Positions 1-12,599 of a stretch of 64,000 bases of DNA are shown here, one piece after another. The notes beneath the pieces were generated by a model. The model was not told the origin of the DNA and ran no database searches. It saw nothing but the letters and a program-made list of their open reading frames with translations. The first letter of the stretch is position 1. Each line of letters starts with the position of its first letter. Where the stretch lies: NCBI RefSeq assembly GCF_003573695.1, contig NC_039367.1, forward strand, positions 33,380,442 through 33,444,441, in the 5' to 3' direction. The position numbers and the translations under genes are program-made. The DNA is from Papaver somniferum. Taxonomy: Eukaryota > Streptophyta > Magnoliopsida > Ranunculales > Papaveraceae.

Positions 1-20
1 TTCTACTACCGTTAGTTATT

Positions 21-177
21 AAATAATATTTTTTAAATAAGGAAAATAATATTTTCAAGATTTTGTTTACATTTTTTTTGTTTTTTAATTAATTATCAAT
101 TATTAACCATGAAATAATATTTTTTTAATAAGGAAAATAATATGCAAGGTTTTTGTTTACATTTTTTATGTTTTTTT
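21..177. repeat. Two-copy direct repeat, about 90-bp period
   Basis: Two adjacent AT-rich copies (about 21-93 and 111-177) share the same order of blocks: AAATAATATTTTTT, then ATAAGGAAAATAATAT, then TTTGTTTACATTTTTT. The phrase TTTTCAAGATTTTGTTA recurs further right near 672 and 706, so this part of the flank looks built from local duplications. No coding sequence is visible. Confidence 0.7.
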
Positions 178-2000
178 AGTTATAGAAAAAAAAAATTTAG
201 AAAAATAATTTTTGGAAATCATAATTTCTTGAGTGCTTGTTTGTCTGTATTAGCGCAATTTGTTGTTTTGTATTAGCTTTATTCAAATCATAATTTTTGT
301 TCCAAATCATTCATACAGATTAATAAAAAAAATCTAACTGATATGCGGGACCACCAACAAAGATTTGCGGAAAAGAGATTCATGATCAGGCCAATCAAGT
401 TTTGCAGAATAGAGATTTATGATCGGGCTAATCAGTTTTTTTTTTGAAATTTTATTTTTTCTCGATTTAATTTATAGTTTGGGAATGTAATTAGGAAAAT
501 AACATTTTTTGTGTATGTAACGGACACTGGACACTTGATGATCATTTGATCCATTTTTTTCATCAGGTGATGATCATTCAATTATTTTTTCATCACGTGA
601 TGATCATTCGATTTATTTTTTTGAATATCACGATGGAATCGTGATTTGATATATTATTGGCATGTTAGGAGATTTTCAAGATTTTGTTATGGGAGGCAAG
701 AAAAAGACTTTTCAAGATTTTGTTATTTTATTTTTAGAAAAAACATTATTCTATTGGTTAAAATAAATATTTAATCACTAAAAAAAAGTAAATGGTGGGG
801 TCAGAATCAACCAGAAGCTAGAATCAACCAGAAGCGAAAATTCAGAATTAACATGGAGCTCCAGTAAATGAGAACGCTCCAAAAAAACTCTGTTATTATA
901 TAGAGAATTAGTACATTGGTTAGCTAGCGGTCCCAAAATATTATCGGCAACTGTGGGTGGCTCAACCTCAGCTGGAAACTACATGAAGATAAAAGGCTTC
1001 TTGTTTCAGTATGGCGTTTCTTCATTTAATAAGGAAATGAAGGTTCATGTGAAAAAACGTGATGTTTAAATCAATGTTGTCTATGTTACTATGGTTTTTT
1101 CTTTCAGTAGATTAAGCTTAAGGGTTGGTGATTTCGATGACTGTGCTTTTCCGAAGATGCAACCTCAACACTCAACGAACCAATCCTCAATTGTGGCAAT
1201 GCACCCGCCATTCGTAATCAAAAGCAGGACCTCCCCCCCTTCCTAGATATGTTGTCGTGACACATCTACTACTCATGAGGTGAATAGAAGGCAGCAGGAA
1301 CCCATATTTATAGTTCTATCATGAGCTGTTGCGCTCATCATCCGTAACTTGTTTTTGGACCGTTACACACAACCAGTTTTAGAAGACTTCTCATTAGGGT
1401 ACCGAAGGAGATCTGAAACTTCATACTTTACTGAATTTTTACTTTTCTTTAGATTACACTAAAACTTGTTCCCAGTACTATCTCATTTTCGAATTTATCA
1501 CGTTATACTATTTTATTCGTCAAGGTTTTATCCCTATGGGTTTTCCTTGTCAAGGTTTTAAATAGGAAACACATGCGTGTCCAACACCGTATTACTCTGG
1601 GGAAACTCGTTGTTTTATATCTTTTGTTTTTGTTCTTTCTCTTGTAATAAATGATAATTAAATTTCCGTATCAAAAAAAAAACTCAACTGGAGTAACCTT
1701 TGCAATTCCCTTGGTATTTTGCGTCCACAGATAAGTTAACTTTGTATTTTTAGGGGCGGGCGGAAAGAAATTAGGAGCGACTAATAAGATAAAGTAGGGT
1801 CATCCAAACCTAAAATGAAGACATCCCACATCGCTCATTTTTCGTAATTGCTAATTTCCCCATAATAAACGGCAGCTAATATTAACAATCGGAAGTTAAG
1901 GTTCATATGATTAGTGTTATTTGAGTTATGTAGTTTTAAATAATTAGTGTTATTTGGGATACCTATATAATTAGGTTCATAGATTTTCCCAATTTTTTTT
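178..2000. other. Unassigned AT-rich DNA
   Basis: I see no gene here apart from a small tandem array at 536-632. A tail-like A run following TTTCCGTATC near 1665-1682 could be the 3' end of an old retroposon inserted in plus orientation, but no coding remnant precedes it that I can identify. Confidence 0.4.
536..632. repeat. Short tandem array with TGATGATCAT units
   Basis: Three degenerate units of roughly 32 bp, each starting TGATGATCATT and ending in a T-rich stretch followed by CATCA(C/G)G. The junction CATCACGTGATGATC is nearly palindromic. No function can be assigned. Confidence 0.6.
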
Positions 2001-2003
2001 TCT

Positions 2004-2308
2004 TTTATGACATCATGCCACATGTCATAAACCTCCTTAATTACTACTAATGTCACCACTTCTCTAATACAACCTTCTCATTTTTCCATTAATTTCCCCG
2101 TTATCCTTTTCATCTTATGGATATCTTTTAGTGGACTTGCGATTAATAAATTTTCCCCAAAACCTTTTCTTTTATGATATCATGCCACATGTCATAAACC
2201 TCCTTAATTATCACTAATGTCACCCCTTCTTTAGTACAACCTTCTCATTGTTTCATTAATTTCCCCGTTATCCTTTTCATCTTATAGATATCTTTTAGTG
2301 GGCTTGGG
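2004..2308. repeat. Direct duplication, about 165-bp period
   Basis: The block running from TTTTATGACATCATGCCACA to GATATCTTTTAGTGGACTTG (about 2004-2140) is repeated at about 2169-2308 with a handful of substitutions. The shared core includes CATGTCATAAACCTCCTTAA and TTTCCCCGTTATCCTTTTCA. It looks like a local tandem duplication. No reading frame is conserved through it. Confidence 0.85.
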
Positions 2309-2309
2309 A

Positions 2310-4130
2310 CTTAATCCCAGATCCCCATTTTTTGTGTTGGGTTTGCTTCCCCTTTAGGAGTTCCCTAGCCATGCTAAGGAGTAATTATTTTCATATATCA
2401 ACAACAGCATCAACATCCATTTCTACGTTGTCTTCATTATCAGAGTCCTCCCTGAAGATAATATATAATTCTTAGAACCAAAAGGCATGCAATAACTCTT
2501 CCCTGTAAAGACAAATTTACATAACAACTGCATATGAAGTTAACTTACCTTCTGTTTAAGGTACAACTTTTCAATATCTCATCAATTTCCATTAAAGGGT
2601 GGCTAAACCACAGCTGGAATGAACTTTACAATGCCCTTGGGTACCCAAGAAATAGCCGAAATCATTTTGCACCCATATAAATTAAGTGCAAGCAACAAGA
2701 AAACCCAGCAATTACTTGAACACTAATATCATTCCTCACTAAAGAAAAAAAATCCTTGGGATCATATAAAATATATTATATTAAAGATACAATTTTTACA
2801 TAAAGGTAATTTTTTTTTTGCACAGACTAAAATATAAACCGTGCCGAAACGACACGACTATGTGGTTATTAAATAACGTGACAAATTTTTTTAGTGTTTT
2901 TTTTCATTCTCATTTGTTTTAACTGAGCTTATTTCAACAATAAAACAATCAATTCTATTTCATACTTTATAATGTTACATGTTTGTTGTCGTCACAGAAT
3001 TAACATAGTTTATTATTAATCATTAATACCCGCCACCATCAAAAAACCGGTTGATACCATTTCTTTCTCCACCACACTCAGTGATGGAGCCAAGGGTTGA
3101 CTGATCCTGGTTTTAGCCCTCTTAAAATTATAATAGCTACATAATAATCATTAATTTATCCTCTTTATAGTAGTTAGTCCACCTATATTTAAGCATTTGT
3201 GCACCAAAGTTTACATGATTCTTAAAAAATAAAAATAAGCACCCTCAGTATCAGTTTCTGGATCCACCACTTCCATCACTGCCACAGCCCACCTCCGAAG
3301 TTTTTTGGGCATGATTATAATCATACACCATGTATAAAATTTAGATTGAACAAATTTATGTCGTAAATTAATCTATTCCATTATACTCTTTTTTATGTTA
3401 TATCCTCTTTTGTAATGCAATCAATTTTATTTTAACACTAAAAACCATGATTTATAAGTTCCGAGATTGATAATAGTATATGTACCATTTGGAAGATCCA
3501 GGGAGCATGATTGTTTTTTCCTATATGATCTGATATCATCTCTGAAATATCTGGTACATGTCTTTATCAACCGTGTCAAAAATTACCAACTCCATCTTTC
3601 ATAATACAATGTTAGCTGTGTTGTAACTACACCGAACTAATTTGTTAATAATTACTCACCAACACCCGTCATCACTACTTCTTCCACCACCCCTAGGTGC
3701 GAAGGTAGGATTTCGAGGAAGAGGGTGTACAAATTCTTGGAAAGTTGGATAGGGGTGCAAAACAGTCTTAGTATCCCAATTTATGATAAGAAGATCAAAA
3801 ATAACTACAATTGGACTGGCTTGGCCCCTGACCACCACTAACATCTCCGCCTCCACCATTTTCTAAGAACGTTTCCGCCGCCCACTACTTTTTCCACTAC
3901 CTTCACTAATGTCTATTGATATTATTGTTTCAGAATTATTTATTAATGTAGGCTACCACGGCGACCTGTTCAATTAATGTAGTAGTACATTGTTGGAGCT
4001 TAGTTTGTTAGGATTCCAACTAGTTAATATAATACTCTTTATCTAAAAATAAAAATAAATAAATTATATTATATTATATTTATTTATTAATGAAAATGTA
4101 TTTATTAAATTAATTAAGGAAACATTTATA
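2310..4130. other. Unassigned intergenic DNA
   Basis: I found no recognisable gene, RNA or mobile-element end in this stretch. Short open frames exist on both strands (for example 3656-3859 minus), but they have no family resemblance or splice context and are probably chance. Confidence 0.4.
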
Positions 4131-4131
4131 A

Positions 4132-4515
4132 TAAGAAAACTAATAAATGAGCAATTAGTAAAATACTAACTATAAAACACATTATAATGAAATAAGTTAA
4201 TATATAATTTATTACTAGCAATTAGAAAAACACTTATAATATTTAAGTTGAACAAATCCCGACCTTGGATTTATCTCCCCTCCTAGATAGATCTCGATCG
4301 TTCTTTATCTAATCTAAATTAGCTTTATAATAAAAAAACTAATAAATGAGCAATTAGTGAAACACTGACCGATAAAACACATTATAATGAAAACATATAA
4401 TATATAATTTATTATGAGCACTTAGTAAAACATTTATAATATTTAAGTTGGACAAACTATGACCGTAGATTTATCTCCCCTCCTAGATAGATCTCGATCG
4501 TTCTTTATCTAACCT
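4132..4515. repeat. Direct duplication, about 195-bp period, next to the MULE
   Basis: Two copies (about 4132-4317 and 4328-4515) share AACTAATAAATGAGCAATTA at the left and TTTATCTCCCCTCCTAGATA followed by GATCTCGATCGTTCTTTATC at the right. The second copy ends about 45 bp before the left terminal repeat of the Mutator-like element. It is not obviously part of that element because nothing like it occurs beyond the right terminus. Confidence 0.85.
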
Positions 4516-4558
4516 AACCTAGTCAAGATTTGTTTTGTATTCTAGAAGATTAACTTGG

Positions 4559-4593
4559 CATTTTTATGGCCAATGAAAAGGATTTAGAGGCCA
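4559..4593 (+). repeat. Left terminal inverted repeat of the MULE
   Basis: Reads CATTTTTATGGCCA then TGAAAAGGATTTAGAGGCCA. It matches the reverse complement of 15703-15738 at about 30 of 36 aligned positions by eye, with one single-base gap. Confidence 0.75.
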
Positions 4594-4659
4594 ATAATAA
4601 GACAAAAAAGGTTACCCAAACGAAAAATGTAGCCAGCCCTTATCTCGCGTTTTTCGTAA

Positions 4660-5690
4660 TGGCGGAATTACCCTTACACATTCGGAAGATAAAGTACCAT
4701 TTGCATCTCCCAAATGTATTCGGGAGAAAAAAAAAATCCCGGCTTCCGATTATTGTTGGTGCAGTATTAAAATGTATTTTGTCTCTTTTTTTCATTTCTT
4801 TTCATTTTTGAGTGAGTGAGAGAGAAGAAGGTGGAGGAAAAAAGTGAAAAACCATTTTTCATTACAAAGATGGATGGATATGAAGAAGAAGGTGAGAATC
4901 ATGGCGAAGAACATAATGTTGAAGGTTCACGTCCGTTTAGAGATGACGATTTGGGGTATACGATGAACGATCCGAACTTTTTCGGAGAGGAAACCCTAGA
5001 AGACGCTTTCATGGAAGAAAATTGAGAATCACCCAAGATTGAAGCTAATGATGCATCTAACACACAAGTATTGTGTTAAGAAACTCAAATACCCACTTTG
5101 TATGCGTTTCGAAACAAAAAAGAACGATTTTTGCATGCATTGAATGCCATGAACTACCAAGATTCGGGAGATAATGTCTATAAATATCAACCGAATATAG
5201 CTTCCTGTGTTAAATTTATGTACATTCGGAAGTTTTTAGAGTACTTTAACTTCCGAATATTAGACAACCCCCAAATTGGTTTTTCACAATTTGGGGACAT
5301 TCGGTAGTTATGTAGAGTATATTTTCTTCCGAATGGCCCCGATAATGAATTCCTCCAAATTTTCAAAACTCATTATGTTCTTCTTTCACATTCGATAGTT
5401 TTGCATATTAAAATATCTACCGAATATATCCTTGGCCCAAAAATAGAATTTCTTCATATTTGAAAGTCGGAGGTACGTTAATTATGTTAATTCCCGAATA
5501 TTTATATTCGATCGGAACATATATATATATAATTTGGCTTCCGATTATGTTATATTTTGTACTCAGCGAACTGTGTAAATTCATTCGCATTAATCGGTTG
5601 TTTAATGGAAACAACTAACTCTCAAATGTAGTCTATTCGGAAGTTAAGTGTAGTTAATTTCTTCCGATTATTGTAAACTAAGTTGTTGCT
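4660..5690. repeat. Left subterminal array of ATTCGGAAG / CTTCCGAAT motifs
   Basis: Short TTCGG-containing words occur about every 50-100 bp in both orientations, for example CATTCGGAAG near 4679, 5223 and 5634, CATTCGGTAG near 5289, CTTCCGAAT near 5326 and TCCCGAATAT near 5495. They fill the 5' leader and first intron of the transposase gene. Dense, two-way repeats near the ends are known as transposase-binding regions in some plant DNA transposons. That role is an inference here. Confidence 0.7.
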
Positions 5691-8600
5691 ATCATTTGCA
5701 GGCCGTTGTAGAGTTTGTCGATGATTTTTATTTGAGGCCTGATACTTCCCTATACTACGCAAACGATTTTGTATACTCATTACTACTCTTTCTTTTTTTC
5801 CTTTTTTATATTTTAAATCCTTATGCTTATGAGATATTGTTTTGTTTTATGCATGTTTAGACATTTGGAAGTAAGAAGGAGGAAAGGGAATGGATTTTCA
5901 ACAAGGAAAAGGATAACATGTGCATGGTAGTTCAAAACAATCATGTAAGTGACACTCTATTTGAAATGATTTGTGAGCGGGGCGGGACGCGAAAGAGTCA
6001 CGAGGGAAAGAATAATAAGTATGTCTGGAAGACGAATAACAAATACCGAAGCAATACAAAGAAGATAGGATGCCCATTTAAGATTGTATTTTATAAGCCC
6101 GATGGTAGTGAAGGTAAAGAGTATAAAATGTATAAATTTGACAATGGTTGTCACAACCATGATGATCCGGATAATCTAATTGGACATGTAATGGTTTCCA
6201 AGTTAAAACCACATCAAATGGAGACGGTGAGGTCTATGCAGATTCAAAAAGCAAGTGCGGTCTTAAGTAAAATAAAGGCGAACGACCACGACAAGTTGTA
6301 TTCTTTGTCTACAATTAAGTCGTCCCTAGCTACGATCAAAAGGACGAAATGATATGGTAGAATGGTCATGCAACAATCAGAGTGGTTAGCGGAGTTACAT
6401 GACTACAACTTGAGAAAGAAAAAAAAGGATGGTAAAGTAGTACATATTTTCTTGGCACATACCGAAATGATCCAACTGGCTCAATGCTTTCATCAAATTT
6501 TGTTGATAGATGTTACTTATAAGCCAAACAAGTATAACATGCCGTTGTTGAACATTTCTTGTCACACTTCTGACAAAAACACGTTACGGTTACATGGGGT
6601 TTAATGGATCATGAAAACAATGTAAGTTTCATTTGGATGTTGGAGACGTTGAGGTCAATTTATAACGGCGATAATTATCCACGGGTTATTGTAACGGATA
6701 ACAATCAAGCCCTAATGCATGCAATATCGGTAGTGTTTCCGGAAGCCCAAAACTTGCAATGTACATGGCACATTCAATGCAACCTCAAACTCAATTTCCA
6801 TCCTCATTTCCAAGCTAAAAGTTCAAGGAAGGGTACCAAGAGGTAGAAGGAAGATGATAAGCGCATTGGTAAATTAACCGTGGAAGAAGGAGAGGAAGAG
6901 AAAAGGTTATTTGAAGAAAAATGGAAGGAGGATGGAATCATTTGGAAAATGTTCATGAAAGCATGGGACAAGATCGTTTGGTCGAAGACAGAGGAACTTT
7001 ATGAACATAACTTGAAGAAATTTGAGGATGAATATGACACGAAATACAAAAAGGTCATTGCGTATTGTAAAAAACAATAGTTACTGCTTAAGAAGAGGTT
7101 TGTGTTTGCATGGACATATGAATACCGAAACTTCAAGAACGAGGCGACAAGCATTGCGGAGGGGTCTCATGGACGACTAAAAAAATACTACTTGGTAGCC
7201 AAAATTGAGTTGTATCGATCCAAAAAGCAATCCATGAATACACCAATCGTGATCTCGCGGAAAGTAAGGGTTGTATGAAATTTATTGTACACCAATTCCC
7301 TAATGAACATGAGAAAGAAATATTTCTTCTAAGGGGCATTGTTCATAAAGTTTCGAGATGGGAAATAAATCACATGATGGAACAATTGAAGTTTTATAGA
7401 AAGTACGATGACGAGGATACCATTTGTGTTTGAAAGGATATGATAGGTATTTGACTCCCGTGTCGTCATAAATTGGGCAGGTATGTCGAAGTGATTTACA
7501 TCAATGATATTCATCCATTTTGGAAGCAATTAAATTTCACTCCAAGAACCCTGGTAGTTGACGATCCGTCATTCTTGGAGTCGGAATTATGTGCACGAAT
7601 AGCGAAGCGTTATGCTACAACAAATGGCGCCAAGAAGAAATTATTGATGCACCATTTGGAGGAAGATTTTCACCATCGTTTAAGGGAGGTTGATGAACCT
7701 ATTAAGCAAAAGGGGGAGGGTAGGTCGAAAACAGAAGTGTCAAGGACCATCGAAAGGAAAGAATTATAGGCGTATTTGTCTAACAAAAGAATATTGTCTA
7801 GGCACGAGCGTTCGGAAGCCGAATTTTAAGATGAGACGGAACCAAAGAAAAGAGTCCGTCCAAGAAAAGATCAAAGGGGACCAACCGCAAGACAATTGAG
7901 ACCAAAGGTTTTTATGGAGCCTTCTCAAGTAAGTCAAGCCGAGGGAGTAGAAGAAGTTATGTTCTTGGAGTCCCAAACTAGCTCTTTAGTTATTGATCAA
8001 ATGAGATACTCACAACAAACACAACCAACGGTAATGGTGACTATAAAAGAGAAGTATGGTGCTCTTCGTTGACCTAGGGATTTTCATGGAAGACCAACAC
8101 GATCAACGTATACGATTATAAAAGAGTACTTGGTCCAACTCCCTCCACTCATTGTTCCATTTGTTTTGTCGACTGACTAGGTTGATGGGGATGGCAATTG
8201 TGGGTTTCACATCGCTAAGGAACAAATTGGTGACTTTGATGAGGCGGTTATCGAAAGCCAAAATTTAAGAAATAAGATGGCGGTGCAACTAGTAAAGGAC
8301 AAGGATTTCTATATCTCTATGATGAGGTCCGGAGATAGACATGATAAAGAAAAAGAGTTCAAAGAATTATGTGCACGTGTAAAGTGCCAAAAAAGACTGA
8401 AATCAATAGGAGCCAAGTATTGGATCGCAATGCCTAAATGTGGATTTCTCCTAGCGGAAGTTTTGAATTGCGTAGTAAATTTGTTTGTTCCTCCAAGGTA
8501 TGAAAATAGTTTCATGTTTGCACCAACAAGGAAGGTTTGCGATGAATCGTCTAAAGATAGAAGAATCGTTATGCCATTTGTGAATGAAATGCATTTTATC

Positions 8601-8783
8601 GGTTTAAGGGTAAAGAAAGATTGTTCATTACCTCTGTTGAATAAGTGGACGGATTACTTCCCAACGAACCATTGCAAGGATTGGTTGAAGAAATATGAGT
8701 CCAACATGCTTGATTGGGACCGCATCATGGACAACAACTTTCCCAATGGGTTACTCGAATTGATCGAAGATGATGATGATTAG
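4870..8783 (+). pseudogene. MULE transposase fused to an OTU-like cysteine protease domain, decayed
   Basis: The proposed start is ATG 4870 with an acidic N-terminal exon. Splice-like acceptors follow near 5700 (TTTGCAG) and 5861 (GTTTAG). The exon from 5861 has a FAR1/WRKY-like zinc region (GCPFK near 6070, CHNH near 6152). The MULE transposase core follows, with DVTY at 6509, VTDNNQA at 6697, CTWHIQ near 6760 and an AEGSHGRLK motif near 7159 carrying the likely last acidic residue. A SWIM-like LPCRH near 7458 and HPFWKQL near 7512 match the C-terminal part of the family. Then comes a basic linker and an OTU-type domain with DGNC at 8191-8202 (likely catalytic Cys) and MHFIGL at 8589 (likely catalytic His). 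Stops occur at 5023, 5077, 6350 and 8179, with a frameshift near 6590 and more breaks near 6845-7440. MULE and OTU assignments are firm by motif; exon borders are inferred. Confidence 0.8.
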
Positions 8784-9593
8784 TTTGCTCATAATGTTTA
8801 GAAGATGTAATTTGAACCGGCGTTTTTGTACAAGTTTTTTGGAAAGTTTTTGTGAAGATATATGATGTAATCGGAAGTAAATTATATAATGTTTTTCTCC
8901 GAATAATGTAATCAGGAGATTTGTATTTTATTTAAGTTCTGAATATATGCATTTTGAATTCAGAAACCTGGAGAAATTAGAACACCCGCAAAATCGATAG
9001 AAAAGTATACAACGTGGTCTTCCGAATATTTGAATCGGGAGTTTTTTGTTTTATTTAATGTCCGAATATATGCATTTTGAATTTAGTATCCTGAAGATGA
9101 TGATACACTCCCAGAATCCGCTGAAAGTTATACAATGTTTTCAGCCGAATATCACAATCGGGAGTATTTTATTTAATTTCCGAATATAAGATATTCGAAC
9201 GCCTCACAAAAACTAAATCTACCGATTATACAATATTAAGACACATGAGAGTCTGAATTGTTCACCATGTATAATCAGACGACAAGTTTAAAGATCAATT
9301 TCCAAATACATAATATTCGTAAGGAAATGGAAAATTTTTGCTAACGATTAGAATAATTCGGCAGACAACTCCCATACATATCTTCCAATTGAGTGGGTAT
9401 TTCGAGTCCCAACGGCTATTTTTATTGAAATTTATGTAATCGGAATACAAATATTATAACAATTATTTTCGATTATACGTATTTGGGAATTAGATACTTC
9501 ACCAAGCATCCTATTATTATTAAAATTTTGAAAATTAAAACACTCAAACATCACCTTTTTTCCCCCAGTCCGAGATGCAACAATCAACGCGGC
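8784..9593. repeat. Convergent spacer filled with TTCGG motifs
   Basis: This gap between the plus-strand OTU-transposase and the minus-strand gene holds at least ten TCCGAATAT / AATCGGGAG / AATCGGAA words (for example near 8870, 8898, 9026, 9062, 9146, 9178). It continues the element-wide motif array. It also serves as the 3' region for both convergent genes. No separate gene is seen. Confidence 0.6.
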
Positions 9594-10028
9594 TTAGAAA
9601 TGTAGAAATGACTCTCCTCTCCACTTGATATAAGCATCTTGTGCTACAAACCTGTCGTCTCTGTGCCTAGCAAGAATACGGTTGTACTCAGTGCACAATT
9701 TCATAACATGATGCACCCTTGAAGCAACATGGGATGGTTCATAATCATGGCGTGGCTTCTTGTACTTACCAACAAAAGGATCCAGTGAAACATTAATCCA
9801 AAATATATTATCATCAAGATGTTTTTTGGGTATATCTTTCACAATGTAATAATTTCTTATCCATTCGGTCTCTTCCTCAACTTGTTTGTATCTTTATGTT
9901 AGTTGGAATTGTTCTTAACCTCGTTTCTTTGCCTTGATTTCCTCTTCTTCCTCCTTCATTGCCACTAACGATGAAGTTGTTCGCTTGCATCTTCGAAGTA
10001 TGTCGTCGATTGATGATGGACTTGCCAT
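9594..10028 (-). CDS. Small MULE-borne gene of unknown function
   Basis: I do not recognise the family. ATG at 10028 begins a 37-codon frame (MASPSSIDDILRRCKR start, then a glutamate-rich KEEEEEIKAK helix) that ends in TAA near 9918. A second frame at 9594-9842 encodes 82 residues, starting MKDIPKKHLDD and ending SFLHF. The two may be exons of one protein, but the GT..AG gap between them near 9880-9920 would be unusually short, so a stop or frameshift is equally possible. A CTATATAAG box lies 86 bp upstream of the ATG, which supports minus-strand transcription. The gene lies tail to tail with the transposase and head toward the 207-bp tandem repeats. Composition: basic and charged, no membrane segment seen. 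Confidence 0.5.
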
Positions 10029-10113
10029 TGAAAAGGTTTTTCACTTTGATTTTCACATCAATAAATACTAGTATTGTGCATAAATGAGAAATGGTAACCT
10101 CCCCCCCTTCCCA

Positions 10114-10122
10114 CTTATATAG
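10114..10122 (-). promoter_or_regulatory. TATA box of the small minus-strand MULE gene
   Basis: CTATATAAG on the minus strand, 86 bp upstream of ATG 10028. The spacing suits a short 5' untranslated leader. It lies directly beside the tandem repeat block, which could therefore act as upstream promoter sequence (inference). Confidence 0.5.
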
Positions 10123-10269
10123 ATCAGAGTCCCAACGGTATTTTTTTTTGTTGAAAATATGTTCGTTCAGGTGAGGTGTAACACAAGCGCACAAATATAA
10201 TATACGCTTACATATCAATAATGACATACAATCGAAAAATATATATCTTCGGAATGCTATAATCGGAAT

Positions 10270-11335
10270 GATACTCCATATACATATCCTCCGAACGTGT
10301 GTTGGTCCATAAATCTGAAATTTCGAAAATTCAAAAAATTTCTGGTTTTGCAACTTCTATATTCGAAGGATAACTTATTTTCGTAAATCTCTGAATGTGT
10401 GTTGTCTAACCTTCTATAACGGCCTTTGGAACCACCCAGAGCCATGACATGGTTTAAATCCTGTCACATTTGGAGATCAAAAATATACATATCCTCTGAA
10501 TGTGTGTTGTCCCAAAAATTTGCAATTTCGAATATTCTAATATTTTATAGTTTTGCAACTTTTATATTCGGAGGATAACTTATTTTCGTAAATATCCGAA
10601 TGTGTGTTGGTTAACCTTCTATTACGGCCTTTGGAACCACCCAGAGCCATGACATGGTTGGTTTAGAAACCGTCACATTCGGAGATCAAATATATACATA
10701 TCCTCCAAATGTGTGTTGGCCCAAAAATCAGAAATTTCGAAAATTCAGAAATTTTATGGTTTTGCAACTTCTATATTCGGAGGATGACTTATTTTCGTAA
10801 ATCTCCGAATGTGTGTTGGATAACCTTCTATAACAGCCTTTGGAATCACCTAGAGCCATGGCATGGTTGGCTTAGAACCTGTCACATTCGAAGATCAAGA
10901 ATATACATATCCTCCGATTGTGTGTTGGCCCAAAAATCAGAAATTTCGAAAATTCAAAATTTTTCTGGTTTTGCAACTTTTATATTCGGAGGATAACTTA
11001 TTTTCGTAAATCTCCGGATGTATGTTGGCTAACCTTATATAACGGCCTTTAAAACCACCCAGATCCATAGCATGGTTGATTTAAAACCTGTCACATTCGG
11101 AGATCAAAATATACATATCTTCCGAACGTGTGTTGGCCCAAAAATCTGAAATTTCAAAAATTCAAAAAATTTCTGGTTTTGCAACTTCTATATTCGGAGG
11201 ATTACTTATTTTCGTAATTCCCCGAATGTGTGCGGCTAACCTTCTATAACGGACTTTGGAACCACCCAGAGCCATGGCATGGTTGGTTTAGAACCTGCCA
11301 CATTCGGAGATCAAAAATATACATATCCTCCGAAG
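10270..11335. repeat. About 5 copies of a 207-bp tandem repeat with internal palindrome
   Basis: Copies begin near 10280, 10485, 10695, 10903 and 11111, each with ACATATCCTCCGAATGTGTG, and a partial sixth starts near 11320. Each unit also contains TTTTGCAACTTCTATATTCG, GGAGGATAACTTATTTTCGT, CTATAACGGCCTTTGGAACC and CAGAGCCATGGCATGGTTGG. Across each unit junction, CATTCGGAGATC and TATCCTCCGAATG form an inverted repeat around an AT-rich loop. The unit thus embeds the same TTCGGA core found all over the element. The array lies between the promoter of the small minus-strand gene and the end of the PMD gene. Short open frames in it are by-products of the repeat. Confidence 0.9.
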
Positions 11336-11540
11336 GTGATTCAACATTCAACAATTTCATGTTGTTATATTTGACTCCACAAAGTCATCGACAAAATCAT
11401 AAAGATAACTAAAACACCATTTATAATACATAAAACTAGTCGTTCACAAACCATAAACGTAATGTACGAATTTAAAATCCAATCCAAACCACATAATACA
11501 ACACAAACCATAACACATATCTAAGTTAAACCATTGTCAT
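11336..11540. other. 3' flank of the PMD gene
   Basis: About 200 bp of AT-rich sequence lies between the tandem repeats and the stop codon of the minus-strand PMD gene. It is the likely 3' untranslated region. The inverted-motif density drops here. No separate gene is visible. Confidence 0.4.
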
Positions 11541-12599
11541 TTATTTTTTTACTTTGGCTTTACGACGACTAGTGCGGGTTTGACGAAGACCTTCAGCTTC
11601 AACACCTTCAGTTTGAGCTTTAGCACTCGATGAAGCTCGAGTTCTTTTAACACCCTTTCCTGTTGGTTTCTTTTGTATCTTATTCTCCCCAAATTGAGTT
11701 GCATAATCTTCATTATCAATATTATCAATTAGGTCTCTGGCGTCTTTTACCTTCTCAACTGGCACGGGCTGTCCACTCCTGACGCATGCAGTTAACATCT
11801 TTGAAACACGCTTGAACAGATTCACCTGTTTTTATACATGACATAACGGTTATTACCTAATATTTATAACCATAATATTGAATGAAAATAAAATAAGAAT
11901 ACACACCACTCTATCTTAACCACTTGGTTTGTATTTGATGATACAATTATAATTGGACCCCACCGAAGTAGTCTTTGATTTAACTTCACGGTAAAAAGAG
12001 GATGAGATACCTTCCTATACCAACTCATATAGTTAGGAGCTATTTCATCACCTCTCTTGACAGGTCTACCAGAGTTAATAATGAAACTTGACCTCTTATC
12101 CCAGTGTTCAATAATGGAAGGTGGTCCTGAGTCAACTATCGTCATAGAGTCACCACTAGAATCGCATTCTTCCAACTCCAATCGGCATTGATCATTGATA
12201 TCTTCCATTGGTGGTTGTTGGACATAACCGTTTTGCCGCATCACCCTTGATGGGTTGTACATCACATACCATGTGGGGTGCCACAACGGTCTAAAATAAA
12301 GGGACAAGTCTGACCAACCGTTTATATGTCCATCAACTCGGTTTTCCTTGCATGGATCAAAGCATACATCTGAGGCATTCATTTGGTCCAAAACCTCCCT
12401 CATACGAACTAACCGCGTCTTTTTTGACCTAGACGGTTGTCTTCAAAGATCCACTTTGTTCCTGTAGGAGTACCTTTGCGCCACTCAGGGTTCACGCTGG
12501 CCAGCTTTAGGATATGGTAGTGGTCATAGATCCAATCTGTATATATTAAGAAACAAGTATTAGGATCGTAAATCTAACAATATTGTACATAATATGAAG

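Noticed and set aside
10709..11412. Plus-strand open frames of 60-95 codons
   Set aside because: They follow the 207-bp tandem repeat and repeat the same peptide in each unit. They are by-products of the array, not genes.
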